Source: Woronichinia naegeliana WA131 (GTDB lineage Bacteria > Cyanobacteriota > Cyanobacteriia > Cyanobacteriales > Microcystaceae). Taken from it: DNA of 64,000 nt. Within the stretch, counting starts at the first letter, position 1. Each line of letters begins with the position of its first letter. The notes beneath the pieces were generated by a model. That model was not told the DNA's origin. It did no database searches and worked only from the letters and a program-made list of their open reading frames with translations. The DNA lies in the NCBI GenBank assembly GCA_025370055.1, contig CP073041.1, positions 6,418,272 to 6,482,271 of the forward strand, written 5' to 3'. The position numbers and the translations under genes were made by a program. This document shows positions 36,916 to 46,446 of this stretch, in pieces.

Positions 36916-38102
36916 AGCTGTCATCACTCTAAGTGGATATAAGGTAGAATATATAGACTTACTTTTTTGTATGACTATGCTGACGTTAAACTTCTTAGAC
37001 CAAAAGACCAAGAAAGAGCTACAAAAAGCCCTTAAAACGGAAGAGCACGCAGTTACAAGAGAGAGAATATTGATTATGTTACTGAGAAATGAAGGAAAAA
37101 CGTATGATGAAATATCAGGATTATTAGGATGTTGCAAACGACAAGTGTGGTACTGGTGCAATAATGGAAATCCGAAACAGATAGAAAGCTTAAGAGACAA
37201 AAGAAAAAAAGGAAATCACAGGAAAGTAACAGAAGAATACATAGAGAAATTGACGGAGATAATAATCAAAGAGCCTGAAGAGTTTGGATATGAATTTGGA
37301 CGTTGGACAGTAGCAAGACTATCAACTCATATGGAAAAAGAAACGGGTATATTGTTAGGAAATACACAACTTAGAAATATGCTTAAAAAAAAGCGATTTG
37401 TCTATATTTGGGCAAAATATAGTCTAGAAGATAAAAAAGATGAGCAAAAAAGAGAGGAATTTAGAAAGAAAGTTGAAGAGTACAAGAAGCTTTTGAAAGA
37501 AAAGCCAGAATCAATCCAGATATGGTTTTGGGATGAAAGTGGCTTCAGCTTAAGAGTAATACGGAGAAAACATTGGACAAAAAAAGGAAAGCGTAAAAAA
37601 GTGAGGGGAGATAGAAGAAAAGGAACAGTCAATGTAATGGGTGGTATTAGATATACTGACAAAAAACGGTGGGTTGATTTGATTCCCACTGGTAACTCTC
37701 AGAACTTCAAGAGTGTATTATTAAAATTTTACAAAGACATACAAAGAGAATGGATAGAACAAGGAAATAAAAAAGAAGACTTTGAAAAGAATGGTCTGAA
37801 GATTGTGATTATTTTAGATAATGCGAGCTTCCACAAAAAGCAAGAAATTCTAGACGAGAGCACGGAAGAAATGCCAAACATTATTTTGGAGTTTTTACCC
37901 CCCTATAGTCCCGATTATAATTTAATGGAATTGGTATGGCATTCAGCAAAAGAATATATTGCAAATAAATTATTCAAATCAATTGAAGAATTAGAATCTC
38001 TCATCCATAAACTTCTTAATGAAGGTGGATTGACAATATGTTGGGGACGTAAAATCAAAAACAAGGGCTCAAGTATTATTGCAAGTTAAACTGATGACAG
38101 CT
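36916..38102 (+). mobile_element. IS630-family element, complete
   Basis: 1,187 bp with inverted ends AGCTGTCATCA and TGATGACAGCT flanked by TA on both sides (36914-36915 and 38103-38104), the standard IS630 target. Confidence 0.9.
36971..38089 (+). CDS. IS630-family transposase, intact
   Basis: A 372-aa protein (MTMLTLNFLDQKTKKELQKA). The N-terminal helix-turn-helix is TYDEISGLLGCCKRQVWYWC; the winged-helix region contains FGRWTVARLSTHMEKET. The DDE domain shows QIWFWDESGFSLRVIRRKHW (Asp), KIVIILDNASFHKKQEILDE (Asp) and LEFLPPYSPDYNLMELVWHS (Glu). No stops; probably active. Confidence 0.93.
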   Translation: MTMLTLNFLDQKTKKELQKALKTEEHAVTRERILIMLLRNEGKTYDEISGLLGCCKRQVWYWCNNGNPKQIESLRDKRKKGNHRKVTEEYIEKLTEIIIKEPEEFGYEFGRWTVARLSTHMEKETGILLGNTQLRNMLKKKRFVYIWAKYSLEDKKDEQKREEFRKKVEEYKKLLKEKPESIQIWFWDESGFSLRVIRRKHWTKKGKRKKVRGDRRKGTVNVMGGIRYTDKKRWVDLIPTGNSQNFKSVLLKFYKDIQREWIEQGNKKEDFEKNGLKIVIILDNASFHKKQEILDESTEEMPNIILEFLPPYSPDYNLMELVWHSAKEYIANKLFKSIEELESLIHKLLNEGGLTICWGRKIKNKGSSIIAS

Positions 38103-38124
38103 TATCTTAACTTACGCCTTGGAC

Positions 38125-38608
38125 TACTAGAAGATTTCCCCTCAATATTTCATAGGCTTTCAAGAATCCCATGCTCCTCAATGCTTGGTAAATTAACCCA
38201 AACAAAGGGAATAGACTACTCGCTGCTACCCCATCCACAATGTTGCAAATCTGTTCTACTGTTGGTATTTTTTCTAGTCCAAACAACCTCTGAGCATTAT
38301 CTCGCCCACAACGGCTGTTAAGCTGACGTTGGTACTCTAAAAATGACTCATTTTGCATAAAAAAGGCGGCAAATGCCCCCAGTATCGCCTCTCTTAGACT
38401 ATATTTCGTTGCATTACTAACCGAACGGGGGTCATCTATCTTCCCAATGACCTCGTTTAAACAGTGAACGATTCCGTCAAAACTTAGGTCGTTTACTTCC
38501 ATCTTTCTCTCTGCAAAATCAGTAGACACTTTTCTCTTTATTCATAACTTCCTATAGGTCAAAGTTTTTCTGTCTCTATTTATACCATTTGAATTTGGAA
38601 TTGCTGAT
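38125..38608 (-). pseudogene. IS-F left-end fragment with transposase N-terminus
   Basis: Terminal repeat GGAATTGCTG at 38599-38608 (reverse). The transposase start is at 38529 (or ATG 38502, MEVNDLSFDG), running to EILRGNLLV at about 38125, where the sequence changes. It ends 13 bases downstream of the hlyD-like stop codon, so the secretion operon is left whole. Confidence 0.85.
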
Positions 38609-38620
38609 TGATGACACGCC

Positions 38621-40372
38621 CTAACGAACCGTTTCCAAACTTTCGATTTTCTTAGTAAATAATTCCGTAAATAGACTCATAACGGTACGTTTTTCTCGGA
38701 CTTTGATATTCGCGGTGATTGACATCCCTGACTGAAGGAGAATTTTACGATCTTCGGTTTTTAGATATTGATGATCCATCTTGATTTTGACCGGAAAACG
38801 ATAATAACGGTGATTTTCATCAGGAGGAAGCGCGTCAGAGCCAATCGTATCCACTTTTCCCTTAATCTCTCCAAACTCGCTATAGGGAAAAGAATCAATG
38901 CGAACTTCTGCCTTCATACCAGAGCGTACAAAACCAATATCCTTATTGGTGACATCCACTTCCGCCACTAAATAATCATCCGGAACAATTTTCAAAAGGG
39001 GAATGGTTTGGTTAGGAGGGGTTACATAGCCTGGCGTTGCCTTGAGATCAAAAACCGTACCATTAACGGGGGATTTAATAGCTTGATATTGCAACGTCAC
39101 TTGGGAACGACTAATCTGACTATTGAGTTCATTAATTTTCTTCTTGTTCTCAACAATAATTTTTGTCAGTTGACTATCAATATCAGCAATTCTTTTCGTA
39201 TTATCAGCAATGCGATCATAGACTTCTTTTTCCGTAACTGCTCCTGTGTTTACTAACCGCGCCTTAGCTTGATTAATGAGGGCATTGATCCGTTTTTTCT
39301 CCTCCTTCAGACGTTCAATTTCGGCTTCACGAGTTTGAATTTGCTGCCGTTGCTTATCATACTCCACTGAACCATTGATTTTCTCTTCAATCATTCTTTG
39401 GTTGCGATCATTGACCGATTGTTGTTGTTTATCGACCTGTAATTTAGCCAACGCTCCTTCTTCTAAGAGGGGTGTGACACTGCCTAAAATTCCTTTTTCA
39501 ATGTTTAAACTTTTTTCAGCTTCGGCGATCGCCTTTTGATTACGAGAATTGAGATCGGCAAAGATCTTTTTATCATCAATTAACTGTCGTTGGCCTGAGT
39601 CAAGTTGTACTTGTGCCTGTTGTAATTGTTTTTGCAATTGTTCAATTTCCATCTGGGCCGCAATCACCCGCGATCGCAACTCAAAACGGGTCATGCGTAA
39701 GCGTGCTTCCTGTTCGGGCGTTAATTGGCCAATCGCCGCCGATTGACCATCCAAAAGCGTTTGATAGAGGCGATTTTCTTCTACCAAGGCCGTGCGATTT
39801 TTGGCGAGAGCCGCTATTTCCCATGGCAACCTGAGTTGGGAAATGGCCAGATCTAATTGGTTAGAACTGATCCCTTCTTGTAATACCGAATAGTAAAAAG
39901 CATTTTCTTGGAGCGTTGCCTGTTTAATCTTGCGGGCTGATTCTAAATCCGAAACGGTGGTAGTAGAGTCCATGATCACTAACGGCTGACCTTGGCGGAC
40001 TCGCTCATTATCTTTGACTAAGACCGTTTTCACGACCCCATTAACAGGAGCCTGCACTTCTTTGACCGTATCCAACGGTTTGAGTTGTCCCGTTGCTGGA
40101 ATCACTTCCTCCATTGTGGCCACATTGGCCCAGATCAGGGAAATGACCGTAACGCCCACAATGCCCCAAACTACCCCCCGTGACCAAACCGAGGACTGAC
40201 GCAGAATCATGGATTGTTCCGTTGTCCAATGATCGGGAGTCGCTTTGATATTATTAGAAGCTTTAGGGGGAACCTCTCTTTCTTGCACGTCCGCTAAAGT
40301 ACCATCATCCTCAACGGGAGGTTGAACTTTACCATTAGCTCGGCCATTAGGGGGGGAAAGACGATTAGTCAT
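38621..40372 (-). CDS. HlyD-family membrane fusion protein
   Basis: A 583-aa periplasmic adaptor of type I secretion. A cytoplasmic N-terminus of ~65 residues is followed by one membrane segment (VVWGIVGVTVISLIWANVA, ~68-87), the first half of the lipoyl/beta-barrel domain (GVVKTVLVKDNERVRQGQPL), a long coiled-coil region rich in Gln, Glu and Lys (~130-430), and the C-terminal barrel (IKSPVNGTVFDLKATPGYVT; VRSGMKAEVRIDSFPYSEFG; GMSITANIKVREKR). It links the inner-membrane ABC exporter to an outer-membrane TolC-like channel. It follows the exporter gene by 99 bases on the same strand, so the two form an operon. The substrate is unknown. Confidence 0.93.
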   Translation of the reverse strand: MTNRLSPPNGRANGKVQPPVEDDGTLADVQEREVPPKASNNIKATPDHWTTEQSMILRQSSVWSRGVVWGIVGVTVISLIWANVATMEEVIPATGQLKPLDTVKEVQAPVNGVVKTVLVKDNERVRQGQPLVIMDSTTTVSDLESARKIKQATLQENAFYYSVLQEGISSNQLDLAISQLRLPWEIAALAKNRTALVEENRLYQTLLDGQSAAIGQLTPEQEARLRMTRFELRSRVIAAQMEIEQLQKQLQQAQVQLDSGQRQLIDDKKIFADLNSRNQKAIAEAEKSLNIEKGILGSVTPLLEEGALAKLQVDKQQQSVNDRNQRMIEEKINGSVEYDKQRQQIQTREAEIERLKEEKKRINALINQAKARLVNTGAVTEKEVYDRIADNTKRIADIDSQLTKIIVENKKKINELNSQISRSQVTLQYQAIKSPVNGTVFDLKATPGYVTPPNQTIPLLKIVPDDYLVAEVDVTNKDIGFVRSGMKAEVRIDSFPYSEFGEIKGKVDTIGSDALPPDENHRYYRFPVKIKMDHQYLKTEDRKILLQSGMSITANIKVREKRTVMSLFTELFTKKIESLETVR

Positions 40373-40471
40373 AGAAATTTATGAAAGATGAACAGAGGAT
40401 AATTGTTTTTAAATTCAGGGTCGTACTACCCTGCAGTCTCCCATCTGAAGGGGGAGAAATAATGCCCAAAA

Positions 40472-43400
40472 CTATTCAAAAGTTGTTTCTCCTTGCTGTT
40501 GGTAGAGATAGTAGTAGCGTCCTTTTAGGGCCATTAACTCCTCATGAGTTCCCTGCTCCACCACAGTCCCTCCATCCATCATAACGATGACATCCGCACT
40601 TCGGACAGAACTGAGACGATGGGTAATAAAAAAGACGGTGTGATCTCGAAAGGCTTCTCCCAGATTTAAACAAACCTGTTGTTCGGTTGTATAGTCTAGA
40701 GCACTGGTGGCCTCGTCCAACACGAGAATGCGAGGACGTTGTAACACTGAACGAGCGATCGCAATCCGTTGTCGTTGACCCCCAGAAAGAGCCGAACCCC
40801 GTTCTCCGACCCTGGTGTTGTAACCATTGGGCAGAGACATAATGAACTCATGGGCCGCTGCGGTTCGGGCCGCCCCCACAATATCTTCGGTACTAGCATC
40901 GGGATTCGTGAGAGCAATGTTTTCCTGAACCGTGCCATCAAAGAGCAGGGTTTCTTGCGGCACAACTCCGATTTGACGACGCAGGGAATAAAGTTCTACT
41001 TTACTAATGTCGTAACTATCTAACAAAATACGTCCCCCTTCTGGTTCATAGAGTCGAGATAGTAACTTGGTCAGGGTACTTTTTCCCGCCCCACTCTGGC
41101 CCACTACGGCCACAAAGGTTCCGGCCGGAAAAGCAAGATTAATATTATTGAGATTCAGGGGGCCGCTAGGTTTAAAACGAAAAGAAACATTTTCAAATTT
41201 GACCGCTCCCGACACTTCCGGCATGGGAATATTAAAACGATCTTTTTCTGATTCTTGAGGTGTATCCACAATATCGGCTAAACGTTCCAAGGAGAGAGCG
41301 GTTTCCTGGAAATTTTGCCAGAGTTGAGTTAACCGTAAAACCGGCGAAGTCACATAACCCGCAATAATCCGAAAGGCAATTAATTGTCCCAGGGTCAAGT
41401 CTCCCTGAAGCACTAAATAGGCTCCCACCCACAACACCAGTAAACCCGATAATTGATTGAGAAAATGACTGGTAGAACCGGCCAAGGTTGAAGTCACAAC
41501 GGTTTTAAAGCCGGCTCCCATGTAACGGGCATAACGATCTTGCCATTGCCACCGCGATCGCAGTTCAATATTTTGAGCCTTAACCGTTTGAATTCCCGAC
41601 ATCACCTCCACTAAATAGGATTGAGTTTCCGCATTCCGTTCTGCCTTAGCCCGTAATTGTCGCCGAATCAGAGGCGAAAAAACGAGAGTCAAAATGATAA
41701 ATAGGGGAACAATTCCTAAGGCCACCAAAGTTAAAATGGGGCTATAGATAATCATGACAATGATATAAACGACGGAAAACAGGGAATCTAGTACCACTGT
41801 TAAGGCCGTTCCGGTCATGAATTGGCGAATATTTTCTAACTCATTTACCCTGGTTGAAATCTCTCCCACTGGCCGTTTTTCAAAGTAGCGCAGGGGTAAA
41901 CGCAGCAAATGATCAATAATTTCTGCTCCTAAGCTCATGTCAATGCGATTGGTGGTATCGACAAAGAGATAGGTTCGTAAAGTACTCAGAATGGCTTCAA
42001 AGAGGGCAATTACCAGTAAAAAGACCCCTAACACTTGCAGAGTGTCCTGGCTATTTTGGACAATTACCTTATCAATGATCACCTGGATCATCAGGGGATT
42101 GGCTAAACCAAAGAGTTGGACAAAGAACGAAGCAATAAAAACTTCAATTAAAACACGCCGATGTTTGGTTAACTCCGGTATAAACCAACGAAGTCCAAAG
42201 CGTTCCTGGGGCGTTTCCTTGGATAGCTGGAGCAGTAAAACTTCGCCTTCTTGTTCCCAGGTATCTAAAAAATCCTTGGGTTTGCGGCGGATTAATCCCT
42301 TTTCCGGTACAACTAAAACAATTTGCTTATCACTAATTTCATAAACAACCGTGAGATACCCTTGCCAACGAATGATTACTGGTACATTAAGCTGGGTAAA
42401 GGAAAAATTGGGAATGCGAACCAATTGACTGGTTAAACCCATTAACTCGGTAATCGCTCCACAAATCGGTAGGGAAAGAGACTCGTTGCGTCGCAATTCC
42501 TCTGTCACCACGCGCTGGATCACCTCTTTACGGAAGGGCATCCCAAAATATTGGCTAATCATCTGAAAACAGGCAACGGCCGAATCCAGGGGGGTATTGC
42601 CTTGTACTACAGGATAGGACTTGCGACTTTGATGCTTAGAACGGGGTCGAATGGGTTGCCCTAGAAGACTCTCATCGGCATAGGGAACGTCCTCGTAGGA
42701 AGCATCTTCTGGGGGGAGGACTGTGACAGAAGCGGCTGGAATGACTTCGGGAGCAGAGGGACGTTTAAGGTGAAGTTCTTCTAAGATCGGAATACCGACT
42801 AAACGGGCGGCTTGTTCTCCTTTTACCTCTAGACTGGTTTGCGGCTCCCTGGGTAACGTCTGACCAGTGGGAAAACCAGTAATTTCTCCACTACTCACTA
42901 ACCAGAGGCGATCGCTGTTCCAGAGAGAAACATGATTAACGAGAGAAGTTTTACCAAGGGGTAGATAGTAAACTTGAGACTGTTCTAGGGTTTTGAGGGT
43001 TAATTCTCGTAGATTAGCTTCTCCCTGGGCCTGTTGTTGGAGTTGTTCTCCTAATAAATCAAACAGTTCTACGGAGCCACAGTGGTATTGAAAGGCTTCC
43101 TGCAACACGGGAGATTCGTTACAAAGGGCCAAAAAATCCTCATGGGTAAGGCTGACACAGACAGATTCGGTAGAGGCGATCGCTGTTTCACAGGCCAAGC
43201 CCCGCATGACATTGACCCAACCAATCACTTCTCCTGGCTGTAGTCGCTCCAAAGTTGCCGGCATTCCCGTTCTGGGATCATAGCCCAAGGAACGAACCTG
43301 ACCACTGAGTAAAATAGAGACGTAGGGCGAAAATTTACCCCGCATCAGAATGACTTGGCCCATGCGATAACGCCAGGGCTGGAGCTTATCGGCTAAGGTC

Positions 43401-43480
43401 GTCAGAATTGTTGGTGAAAGTTGATTAAAGGGATAAACCCCATTTAAAAAGGATTGGTAGTCAGTAACGGAATTTTTCAT
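40472..43480 (-). CDS. HlyB-like type I secretion ABC exporter with cyclic-nucleotide-binding and C39-like domains
   Basis: A 1,002-aa protein. The N-terminus has a cyclic-nucleotide-binding-like domain (WRYRMGQVILMRGKFSPYVS, LQPGEVIGWVNVM). At ~300-420 is a C39-peptidase-like domain: TPLDSAVACFQMISQYFGMP shows Ser where bacteriocin exporters have the catalytic Cys, and the usual His segment reads RWQGYLTVVYEI, so it is probably a non-cleaving substrate-docking domain as in HlyB. A six-helix transmembrane region (~430-720) follows, then the ATPase with Walker A GQSGAGKST, signature LSGGQRQRIAIARS, Walker B ILVLDEATSALD and H-loop FITHRLSSV. Its layout matches cyanobacterial HlyB homologues. 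It exports an unknown protein together with the HlyD-like adaptor just downstream. Confidence 0.93.
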   Translation of the reverse strand: MKNSVTDYQSFLNGVYPFNQLSPTILTTLADKLQPWRYRMGQVILMRGKFSPYVSILLSGQVRSLGYDPRTGMPATLERLQPGEVIGWVNVMRGLACETAIASTESVCVSLTHEDFLALCNESPVLQEAFQYHCGSVELFDLLGEQLQQQAQGEANLRELTLKTLEQSQVYYLPLGKTSLVNHVSLWNSDRLWLVSSGEITGFPTGQTLPREPQTSLEVKGEQAARLVGIPILEELHLKRPSAPEVIPAASVTVLPPEDASYEDVPYADESLLGQPIRPRSKHQSRKSYPVVQGNTPLDSAVACFQMISQYFGMPFRKEVIQRVVTEELRRNESLSLPICGAITELMGLTSQLVRIPNFSFTQLNVPVIIRWQGYLTVVYEISDKQIVLVVPEKGLIRRKPKDFLDTWEQEGEVLLLQLSKETPQERFGLRWFIPELTKHRRVLIEVFIASFFVQLFGLANPLMIQVIIDKVIVQNSQDTLQVLGVFLLVIALFEAILSTLRTYLFVDTTNRIDMSLGAEIIDHLLRLPLRYFEKRPVGEISTRVNELENIRQFMTGTALTVVLDSLFSVVYIIVMIIYSPILTLVALGIVPLFIILTLVFSPLIRRQLRAKAERNAETQSYLVEVMSGIQTVKAQNIELRSRWQWQDRYARYMGAGFKTVVTSTLAGSTSHFLNQLSGLLVLWVGAYLVLQGDLTLGQLIAFRIIAGYVTSPVLRLTQLWQNFQETALSLERLADIVDTPQESEKDRFNIPMPEVSGAVKFENVSFRFKPSGPLNLNNINLAFPAGTFVAVVGQSGAGKSTLTKLLSRLYEPEGGRILLDSYDISKVELYSLRRQIGVVPQETLLFDGTVQENIALTNPDASTEDIVGAARTAAAHEFIMSLPNGYNTRVGERGSALSGGQRQRIAIARSVLQRPRILVLDEATSALDYTTEQQVCLNLGEAFRDHTVFFITHRLSSVRSADVIVMMDGGTVVEQGTHEELMALKGRYYYLYQQQGETTFE

Positions 43481-43560
43481 GTTTCAAGGGAGTTCCACAG
43501 GCCATCTGCAAACAATAGCAAGTCTATACTAAATTATTGACATTTTAAAAGAGATGTTTC

Positions 43561-44412
43561 CTAGTCTGTTCTTTCCGATACATAGCTAGGGCGATCGCCT
43601 TGGGTCTGAGTCAAAAACTGGGATAATTCTGGCCATTGTTCCTGTTCAATAAAATTTATCACTTGATCTAATTGTTGGCGATAACCCGACAGCGATCGCA
43701 ACAAACTCACTTGGTTAAACTGAGCCATCATCATGCCTAATTCAGGATTGCCCCCCCCCACTCGACTCGTATCCCGAAAACCAGAACTAGCTAATTTTTG
43801 AGCTAATTGACGTATCTGAGAATTCTTTTCACCACCACAGGCTCCAATGAGACTAGCACTGACCATGACGGGTAAATGGGAAATCCAAGCAACGGCCTGA
43901 TCATGCTCTTCAGGAGAACATTGGTATAATTTGGCCCCCAGGTTTTTAATCAGGTCAATCAGTAAGGAAAGTCCCTGATCGGTGGTCTTAGTCATGGGTG
44001 TTAACACATAGGGAGCATTCACAAATAACCCCGACTGGACTGCTTCAATGCCCTGTTCTGCGGTTCCGGCCATGGGGTGCCCACCGATAAAGTTGGGCCA
44101 GAGAGCGGTGCAGGCTTCGACAATAAAACCTTTGACGGAACCTACGTCTGTAACCAAGGTTGGGGGTGAGAGAATTGGCATTAATTTTTGTAGCGTCGGA
44201 ACAATGGCGGCGATCGGTGTACAAAGGAAAATAATCTCAGCCTCTGCTAATTGCTCTAAATTCTGTCCCGCTTGATCAACAATGCCTCGTTGGATGGCAG
44301 TTTGACAGGTTTGAATTTGACGAGATACGCCCAGGAGATAATGACCCTGGGTTCGTAAATCAAACGCCAAGGAACCTCCAATTAAGCCTAAACCGACGAT
44401 GCCAATTTTCAT
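43561..44412 (-). CDS. tyrA: Prephenate/arogenate dehydrogenase
   Basis: A 283-aa enzyme of tyrosine synthesis: oxidative decarboxylation of arogenate (the usual cyanobacterial substrate) or prephenate. MKIGIVGLGLIGGSLAFDLR carries the NAD(P)-binding GxGxxG loop at residues 6-11. FIGGHPMAGTAEQGIEAV contains the conserved His, and VAWISHLPVMVSASLIGAC the second conserved His. The C-terminal helical dimerisation region has FRDTSRVGGGNPELGMMM. The start at 44412 gives the nucleotide-binding strand right at the N-terminus as in relatives; nine upstream in-frame codons are less likely. It lies alone, divergent from the TonB-like gene. Confidence 0.93.
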   Translation of the reverse strand: MKIGIVGLGLIGGSLAFDLRTQGHYLLGVSRQIQTCQTAIQRGIVDQAGQNLEQLAEAEIIFLCTPIAAIVPTLQKLMPILSPPTLVTDVGSVKGFIVEACTALWPNFIGGHPMAGTAEQGIEAVQSGLFVNAPYVLTPMTKTTDQGLSLLIDLIKNLGAKLYQCSPEEHDQAVAWISHLPVMVSASLIGACGGEKNSQIRQLAQKLASSGFRDTSRVGGGNPELGMMMAQFNQVSLLRSLSGYRQQLDQVINFIEQEQWPELSQFLTQTQGDRPSYVSERTD

Positions 44413-44566
44413 AAATGCGTAGAAGCGAAAGGCCGACAACCCAAACTGAATCAGACCAGACTGCTTGTGTTATCTTAGTCAAGTCAGGAGCAACTTCACT
44501 GTAAATTTTTACAACTTTATTATCTATTTGTTAGCTTAAATTCAGAATGAAGCGGTATTGCTAACC

Positions 44567-46270
44567 ATGTCTATGGATTTTCCCCTTAAAATTGACTCTG
44601 CCCCCTCACTTACCCAGGTATTCACACCTGTTAATGTTGCGATCCTGACCTCTGTTGGTTTACACGCTTTTATTCTAGGATTAGCTCTACCCAGCTTGCA
44701 GTGGTCACAGCCAAATCAAGCCTCTGGGAAAGGGCGGGTTAATGTCATTCAATTAACAGATGCGGAACAGAGTCGTCTGCCTGAGACTTCCCCTTTTAGC
44801 AATAGCAGTGCTTTTCTACCGAATACGAGTAGCGAGCTTCCCAGTAATATTCCTGATCTTTCCAGTAACAATCCATCGCTTAATTTACCGACGACTTCTC
44901 CTCCCCTCCCTAGCACAGATTACAACTATAATTCCCTCCCCAGTCAAATTCCGTTACCACCTTCCTTACCAAATTTGCCTGGCTATCCCAGCAATTTACC
45001 GCCCCTCAGTAATTATGGCTACGGTAGTCTCAGTCGAGTCGCAAGGGGGACTCCCCCTATCTCGCTACCCCCTTTACCTTCTTTTCCCATGCCTTCCTAT
45101 CGTCGAAGCTCAGAACGGCCATCTCTGCCTGGGATGAACAATCTACCTAGTGGGAATAGTAATCTGCCGAATTTACCTCGTCCTCAATTCGGGGAACAGC
45201 AACCCTTGAGAGGAACCGATTTTATTACCAGAGCTTCCCAAGGTAACGGCAATCCGGTCAGTACGGCTTCCCCTAATGAGCCTGAATTACAAGCTCAGGG
45301 AGAAGATACTCCTTCTATGCAAGCGTTACAAAATGATCTCAAATGGCGAGCCTCTTTAGGGCGTCAAAAGAGTTCTGACATTGAAGCGATTACCCTATAT
45401 GGCAGTTATCCTCGCATTGCCTGTCGTAATCGCACGGAGGCAACGGTTGTTTATAACGTCGATCCCAACGGAAGCATCACGCCGGTCAGTCTTTCCCGTT
45501 ATCCTATTTTTAACGAATTGGCCCAACAAGCTTTTCAGTCTCAACGATTTACTAGACCAACCAGGGTAAGGGTCAATTTTAATTATGATCCCAAGGTCTG
45601 TGGCAGTATGGCAACGGCGGCTCCTCCTTTGCTGAACAATCCCAGTAATAATAATCCGGCGATCGCCCCAAACCCATCTTTGCCGAATAATTCAACCGTA
45701 AATCCTCTCAATTCAGCTTACCGACGAGGGCCTGAGTTACCAACCCTACCGCGTTCTGGTGGAACCGTTCCTAATTCTTCCCCTGTCCAAGGGCCATCCC
45801 AAACCCCTGTTCTCAGCCCCCCCTCTGAAAATCGCAACCCTGGGTCAAGAACGCCTGACTCGAATCCCAATCCGACTAACAGCAATTCGTCATCTCCCTC
45901 GCTGCCCCCCGCTTCACCTGAAACGGCCACACCAACGCAGCCAGAGATGACCCCTTCTCCTGCGATTATGCCTCCTAAACCTGCTGCTGTCGCCCCAACC
46001 ATCCCTCCCGTTGAATTAAAACCCTCTGTTACACCCAAACCAGAGTCCACCGCAACCCCTTCCGAAAATCGATCGCAGCCAGAAACGAAGCGATCGCGTC
46101 TCTTTAATAACAATAATCGTCCGACTGTTCGGCTAAGTCCCCGTTCCTCTGTCAATACAACTCCTGATACTACTCCTGCTGAGGTTAAACCGACTCCAGA
46201 AATAACTAAACCGACGGATGGGTCAACAGAAAGCAGTTCTCTCGCTGCACCAGCCGTAGGCAAGAAATAG
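44567..46270 (+). CDS. TonB-like proline/serine-rich protein
   Basis: About 567 aa. The N-terminus has one membrane segment (NVAILTSVGLHAFILGLALP, ~20-42) after a short cytoplasmic part, as in energy-transducing TonB proteins. Long Pro/Ser/Asn-rich spacers follow (~70-230 and ~370-560). Between them, about 270-350, lies a small folded domain (LYGSYPRIACRNRTEATVVY, VDPNGSITPVSLSRYP, LAQQAFQSQRFTR) resembling the TonB C-terminal domain. TonB couples the proton gradient to outer-membrane receptors, but in this protein the domain is internal and followed by another ~200 low-complexity residues. Start ATG 44567 is chosen; an ATG two codons later is equally possible. It ends ~176 bases before dnaK. 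Confidence 0.75.
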   Translation: MSMDFPLKIDSAPSLTQVFTPVNVAILTSVGLHAFILGLALPSLQWSQPNQASGKGRVNVIQLTDAEQSRLPETSPFSNSSAFLPNTSSELPSNIPDLSSNNPSLNLPTTSPPLPSTDYNYNSLPSQIPLPPSLPNLPGYPSNLPPLSNYGYGSLSRVARGTPPISLPPLPSFPMPSYRRSSERPSLPGMNNLPSGNSNLPNLPRPQFGEQQPLRGTDFITRASQGNGNPVSTASPNEPELQAQGEDTPSMQALQNDLKWRASLGRQKSSDIEAITLYGSYPRIACRNRTEATVVYNVDPNGSITPVSLSRYPIFNELAQQAFQSQRFTRPTRVRVNFNYDPKVCGSMATAAPPLLNNPSNNNPAIAPNPSLPNNSTVNPLNSAYRRGPELPTLPRSGGTVPNSSPVQGPSQTPVLSPPSENRNPGSRTPDSNPNPTNSNSSSPSLPPASPETATPTQPEMTPSPAIMPPKPAAVAPTIPPVELKPSVTPKPESTATPSENRSQPETKRSRLFNNNNRPTVRLSPRSSVNTTPDTTPAEVKPTPEITKPTDGSTESSSLAAPAVGKK

Positions 46271-46381
46271 GGATTTGCATTTTGCCCAATCCCAAAGATA
46301 CTCTTTTAACGCCAGTTCTGAGTAGTGATTTGGTATTAAGAAATGTTTACCCCATCCCTTCGATACAACAGACACAACCCC

Positions 46382-46387
46382 TATAAT
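46382..46387 (+). promoter_or_regulatory. Possible -10 element upstream of dnaK3
   Basis: TATAAT lies 60 bases upstream of the dnaK3 start. No good -35 hexamer is seen at 17 bases, and no CIRCE inverted repeat is present in the 176-base gap. Weak evidence only. Confidence 0.3.
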
Positions 46388-46446
46388 AATCAAACAAGGG
46401 ACTTGCACAAGGAACCTCCCTGGAGTTGCTGGAGAAACAAACAAGC

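Noticed and set aside
45718-46263. A 181-aa Gly/Val-rich minus-strand frame within the TonB-like gene
   Set aside because: It is a shadow of the Pro/Ser-rich coding strand; the forward frame has a sensible membrane segment and folded domain.
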